8,971 nt of DNA from Nitrospirota bacterium (GTDB taxonomy: Bacteria; Nitrospirota; Nitrospiria; Nitrospirales; Nitrospiraceae): assembly GCA_016201805.1 (NCBI GenBank), contig JACQCB010000048.1, positions 1-8,971 on the forward strand. Direction: 5' to 3'. Below, one piece after another: positions 5,962-8,971 of the stretch (positions within the stretch are counted from its first letter, which is position 1; each line of letters starts with the position of its first letter). The position numbers and the translations under genes were made by a program. The notes beneath the pieces were generated by a model. That model was not told the DNA's origin and made no database searches. It worked only from the letters and a program-made list of their open reading frames with translations.

Positions 5962-7020
5962 ATGACCCTGCTCCTCACCTTGACCTTCAGTCTGGCGTTG
6001 CTGCTGTCGCTCTATGGAGTGCCGGTTGCTCGTCGCGCTGCGCTCAAGTATGGCATCGTGGACAGTCCGGACGGGAAGCTCAAGCACCAGCGTGAACCCG
6101 TGCCCTATCTTGGCGGCCTGGCCATCTACCTAGCCTTCCTCAGCAGCCTCGCCCTCACGTTTGAGTTTCGGCATGACGTGTTGGGGATAGTCCTGGCCGG
6201 GACGTTGATGGTCATGCTGGGGTTGATCGACGACTTCGGCGTGCTCACACCTGGGACCAAGCTGATGGGGGAGTTCCTGGCGGTTTTCGTGCTCATCAAG
6301 AGCGGGATTCAGATCCAAATCTCGGCTTTCCCGCCCTGGCTCTGCCTCCTCCTGACCGTGGTTTGGATGATCGGCATCATCAATGCCTTCAACTTGCTGG
6401 ACGTCATGGATGGGCTCTCGGCCGGTGTCGGGTTGATCAGCGCCCTGTTTCTGTTGACGGTGGCGCTCATCAACGGCGACACCACCCTGGCCTTCATGCT
6501 GACCGCGCTGGCCGGCAGCCTCCTAGGGTTCTTGCGCTACAATGTGTACCCGGCTCGAATCTACATGGGAGACTCCGGGGCGCTGTTCATCGGATTGATG
6601 TTGGGCGCGCTGGCGATGATCGGCCAGTACAACGGAGACCATCCGGTTGCATTGTTGAGCCCGGTTTTGATTCTTGGCATGCCGATCTTCGACACGCTGT
6701 TCGTCATGTACATCCGGTTCCTGCGCGGACTGCCGATCTTTCTGGGGAGTCCCGACCACCTGGCCTTGCGTCTGAGACAATGGGGCCTGTCCGTGCCCCA
6801 GGCAGTGGTGCTGAGTTACCTCGCCGCGGTGGTCATGGGAGGAATCGGACTTGCCGTCATGGCGGTCGGTGAGCGGACGGCCTGGGGGTTGCTCGCTCTG
6901 ACGGGGGTTGTGCTCGTGGTGGCGACCCTGGTCCTCAAGCGAGTGGACATGGCAGGGCCTCAGGAGACTGTGGCCCAGAAGATTCCGGCAGAGGTCCGGG
7001 GAGGACAGGTCCGATCATGA
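5962..7020 (+). CDS. wecA: Polyprenyl-phosphate sugar-1-phosphate transferase (WecA/TagO/MraY family)
   Basis: Integral membrane enzyme (352 aa) that transfers a HexNAc-1-phosphate, usually GlcNAc-1-P, from UDP-sugar to undecaprenyl phosphate, priming glycan assembly on the cytoplasmic side. Diagnostic loops are present: KHQREPVPYLGGLAIY (41-56), MLGLIDDFG (85-93, Mg-binding/catalytic D90-D91), NAFNLLDVMDGLSAG (141-155, D147 and D150), GFLRYNVYPARIYMGDSG (189-206, D204) and the cytoplasmic loop GSPDHLALRLRQWGLS (262-277, H266), matching the family's basic DHL-x-RL loop. About ten hydrophobic segments alternate with these loops. The gene symbol is a family-level assignment. MraY itself is less likely given the polysaccharide context and the loop forms, but sugar specificity is not proven. 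The start lies 3 nt after the preceding stop, with only a weak GAGAAG-type site. The stop overlaps the next gene as ATGA. A polar tail of about 25 residues follows the last membrane segment. Confidence 0.93.
   Translation: MTLLLTLTFSLALLLSLYGVPVARRAALKYGIVDSPDGKLKHQREPVPYLGGLAIYLAFLSSLALTFEFRHDVLGIVLAGTLMVMLGLIDDFGVLTPGTKLMGEFLAVFVLIKSGIQIQISAFPPWLCLLLTVVWMIGIINAFNLLDVMDGLSAGVGLISALFLLTVALINGDTTLAFMLTALAGSLLGFLRYNVYPARIYMGDSGALFIGLMLGALAMIGQYNGDHPVALLSPVLILGMPIFDTLFVMYIRFLRGLPIFLGSPDHLALRLRQWGLSVPQAVVLSYLAAVVMGGIGLAVMAVGERTAWGLLALTGVVLVVATLVLKRVDMAGPQETVAQKIPAEVRGGQVRS
6998..7004 (+). promoter_or_regulatory. Ribosome binding site for the FAD oxidoreductase
   Basis: GGGGAGG lies 12 nt before the ATG at 7017, within the end of the WecA-like gene. 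The spacing is long but the match is good, and together with the ATGA overlap it supports the 7017 start. Confidence 0.45.
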
Positions 7021-8384
7021 TCGCGATCGTCGGTGCGGGGCTGGCCGGCCTGAGCACGGCCTTTCATTTGAAGGGGGCACCCTATCGGCTCTTCGAAAAG
7101 GAGAAAGAGGCGGGAGGGCTCTGCCGGTCCTATCAGATGGATGGGTTCACTTTCGACCTGACAGGCCACCTGTTGCACTTCCGTCAGGCCGCGATCAAGT
7201 CCCTGGTGGAAGGGCTCCTGGCCAGGCGGTTGGAACGGCATGTCCGCCGGTCGTTCATCTATTCGCACCGGACCTACACGGAGTATCCGTTCCAGGTCAA
7301 TACCTATGGGCTGCCTCCCGATGTGGTTCGTGAGTGTTTGCTGGGGTTCATCGCCACGCTGACGAAGCCGTCGCACAAGGAGCAAGTTCAACCGGAGCTT
7401 CAGTCCTTCAAGGCCTGGATACTGGACAATCTTGGCGAGGGCATGGCCAAGCACTTCATGGTGCCCTTCAACGAGAAGTTCTGGCAGGTGTCGTTGGACG
7501 AGTTGACTTCCGATTGGGTGTCCTGGCTTGTGCCCAAGCCGGACCTCAAGGACGTGGTCAACGGCGCCTTGGGGATCAAGGAGAAGGCGTTCGGCTACAA
7601 CCCTTCATTTCTCTATCCGGCTCAGGGCGGGATCGAAGCCTTGCCCAAGGCGTTCCTGCCGTCGCTGAGGGAGATCGCCTACGGGACCGAATTGATCGAG
7701 GTGGAGACGGGCCGGAAGCGGGCGACCTTTGCGGACGGCCGTGTCGTGGACTATGACCGGCTCGTGTCCACGATTCCTGTGCCCGAATTGGTCCGTCGGT
7801 GTACGGATTTGCCGCAAGACTTGCGCGAAGCAGCCGCTGGCCTCCGCTGCGTTTCAGTCTATAGCGTGAACCTCGGAGTATCGCGGGAACGTCTCTCGGA
7901 CAAACACTGGATATATTTTTCAGAGCCGGAGTATCCGTTCTACCGGGCCGGGTTCCCCATGAATTTTTCGCCTGCGCTGGGACCTCCCGGATGCAGCTCC
8001 CTCTATGTGGAAATCTCGCACCGGCCAGAAGAGGCCACTCAACCAGCCGAGGTGCTCCGGCAGGTCCGATCCGGGCTGGAGCGGGCCGGGATATTCAGAC
8101 CCGATGACGACATCCTGGTTGCCGATGTTCGCGACATCCGTTACGCCTACGTCCTCTTCGACAAACACCGCGCCAAGGTCCTACCGGCGCTATTGGCAGA
8201 ATTGAAGCGACGGGACATCCACTCCATCGGCCGGTACGGCCGGTGGGAGCATACGTCCATGGAGGATGCGATCGACCAAGGGAGAAAGCTGGCCGAACTG
8301 TTGAATCAGTCTGGCCATGCGACAAGCCATGCGCCGGGCCGGACGCGAAGACGAGGCCGGACCCCTGCGACAAACCAGCCATGA
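7017..8384 (+). CDS. FAD-dependent oxidoreductase, UDP-galactopyranose-mutase/protoporphyrinogen-oxidase-like
   Basis: A 455-aa flavoprotein-type enzyme. The N-terminus MIAIVGAGLAGLSTAFHL holds the dinucleotide-binding GxGxxG (G6, G8, G11), followed by the ribose-binding acidic strand end FEKEKEAGGLCRS (26-38) and FTFDLTGHLLHF (45-56), a pattern shared by UDP-galactopyranose mutases and HemY/amine-oxidase-like proteins. Further landmarks are YTEYPFQVNTYGLP (87-100), FMVPFNEKFWQVSLDEL (147-163), YPAQGGIEALPKAF (200-213), DYDRLVSTIPVPEL (246-259, the returning FAD-domain segment) and the C-terminal IGRYGRWEHTSMEDAIDQGRKLAELL (404-429), where a flavin-contacting segment is expected. Members of this group recur in surface-polysaccharide loci, but their reaction is mostly unproven. 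Sugar-ring modification of a nucleotide or lipid-linked sugar is an inference from context; haem synthesis is unlikely here. The 26-residue basic tail (430-455) is probably disordered. ATGA overlaps on both sides place it in an operon with the WecA-like and GT4 genes. Confidence 0.88.
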   Translation: MIAIVGAGLAGLSTAFHLKGAPYRLFEKEKEAGGLCRSYQMDGFTFDLTGHLLHFRQAAIKSLVEGLLARRLERHVRRSFIYSHRTYTEYPFQVNTYGLPPDVVRECLLGFIATLTKPSHKEQVQPELQSFKAWILDNLGEGMAKHFMVPFNEKFWQVSLDELTSDWVSWLVPKPDLKDVVNGALGIKEKAFGYNPSFLYPAQGGIEALPKAFLPSLREIAYGTELIEVETGRKRATFADGRVVDYDRLVSTIPVPELVRRCTDLPQDLREAAAGLRCVSVYSVNLGVSRERLSDKHWIYFSEPEYPFYRAGFPMNFSPALGPPGCSSLYVEISHRPEEATQPAEVLRQVRSGLERAGIFRPDDDILVADVRDIRYAYVLFDKHRAKVLPALLAELKRRDIHSIGRYGRWEHTSMEDAIDQGRKLAELLNQSGHATSHAPGRTRRRGRTPATNQP

Positions 8385-8971
8385 CCAGACCGATCACGGT
8401 CGCGCACCTCATCACGAAACTGGAACTGGGCGGCGCGCAACAGAACACACTCTTTACGGTCGCGCACCTGGACCCCGCTCGGTTTCGTCCTGTGCTCATC
8501 ACGGGGGAGCCGGGCTTCCTCGATTCGGAGGTGCGCGCGTTGGGCGGAGTCGAATTCCATCAGGTGCCCGCTCTGATTCGTCGGATTTGCCCCTGGCGCG
8601 ACATACACGCGCTCGTTGCGCTCACTGCGCTACTGACGCGGCTCAAGCCGGCCATCGTCCATACCCATAGTTCCAAGGCGGGGATACTCGGGCGCTGGGC
8701 CGCCAGGCTGGCGGGGGTGCCGATCATCATCCATTCGATCCACGGGTTCGGAATCACGCCGGATCAACCTGGGCCGCTCAGATTTGTGCTGATGGCACTG
8801 GAGCGATGGACCGGCCGGTTCACCACTAGGTTTTTTGCCGTCTCCGAGGCCGACCGCCGGCTCGGCATCGAACGGAACTTTTTTACGGCAGACCGCTGCA
8901 TCGTGATCCGCAGCGGAGTCGATCTGGAGGCCATTCGAAAGACGTCGGTCGATATTCGTGCAAAGAAGATC
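8381..8971 (+). CDS. GT-B glycosyltransferase, GT4 type, 5' part only
   Basis: The frame is open from the ATG at 8381 to the last base (197 codons), so the gene continues beyond the window. The translation starts MTRPITVAHLITKLELGGAQ, the usual GT4 N-terminal strand plus a glycine-rich loop (GGAQQN, 18-23). It continues with KPAIVHTHSSKAGILGRWAA (89-108), where HTHSSKAG is a strong GT4 marker, IHSIHGFG (117-124), the linker region FFAVSEADRR (151-160) and IVIRSGVDLEAI (174-185), which marks the end of the acceptor domain. The donor domain with the E-x7-E motif is outside the window. It overlaps the FAD-enzyme stop as ATGA. No good Shine-Dalgarno is visible, so translation is probably coupled to the upstream gene. 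It is the fourth GT4 enzyme of the cluster; its sugar is unknown. Confidence 0.93.
   Translation, partial: MTRPITVAHLITKLELGGAQQNTLFTVAHLDPARFRPVLITGEPGFLDSEVRALGGVEFHQVPALIRRICPWRDIHALVALTALLTRLKPAIVHTHSSKAGILGRWAARLAGVPIIIHSIHGFGITPDQPGPLRFVLMALERWTGRFTTRFFAVSEADRRLGIERNFFTADRCIVIRSGVDLEAIRKTSVDIRAKKI

Noticed and set aside
5435..5965. 176-codon + strand frame overlapping the third glycosyltransferase
   Set aside because: The translation is rich in Arg, Ser, Trp and Cys, typical of a GC-rich gene read out of frame; the overlapped gene has full GT4 motifs.
8396..8469. 14-bp repeat ACGGTCGCGCACCT, exactly 60 bases apart, in the last gene
   Set aside because: Both copies encode TVAHL at positions expected in GT4 N-termini; a shared codon choice for the same peptide is enough to explain it.

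Overview
The window is an ordinary-looking stretch of a bacterial surface-polysaccharide (O-antigen or capsule type) biosynthesis locus. All nine genes are on the + strand and packed almost end to end. Six of the eight junctions are stop/start overlaps or gaps of 3-9 nt, and the largest gap is 88 nt. I found no tRNA, rRNA, CRISPR array, insertion sequence or phage gene. The organism cannot be named from sequence alone. The dense operon, mid-to-high GC (roughly 40-75 % in the 60-base lines I counted by hand) and mix of Wzm/Wzt, WecA-like and GT4 proteins fit a Gram-negative environmental bacterium. Nitrospirota is a guess from the general look of the proteins, not a demonstrated assignment.

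Left part (1-2001): the 3' end of a nucleotide-sugar dehydrogenase that makes a uronic-acid sugar donor, then an ABC-2 exporter permease (Wzm-like) and its ATPase (Wzt-like). The ATPase is the short form, with no C-terminal polysaccharide-binding domain.

Middle (2090-5958): three GT-B glycosyltransferases of the GT4 type, which presumably build the repeat unit on the cytoplasmic face. The first two lie in the same reading frame and are separated by one TGA. Just past that stop, inside the nominal 5' end of the second gene, is a hairpin followed by six T's that looks like an intrinsic terminator or attenuator. This is the most unusual structure in the window.

Right part (5962-8971): a WecA/TagO-type polyprenyl-phosphate sugar-1-phosphate transferase that would prime synthesis on undecaprenyl phosphate, an FAD-dependent oxidoreductase related to the UDP-galactopyranose-mutase/protoporphyrinogen-oxidase group, and the 5' part of a fourth GT4 enzyme cut by the window end. 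The last three genes are joined by ATGA overlaps.

Together these suggest priming on Und-P by the WecA-like enzyme, extension by the GT4 enzymes using donors that include a uronic acid, and export of the lipid-linked glycan by Wzm/Wzt. I see no clearly new system. The points worth a second look are the terminator-like hairpin, the split glycosyltransferase pair, the FAD protein and the uneven base composition.
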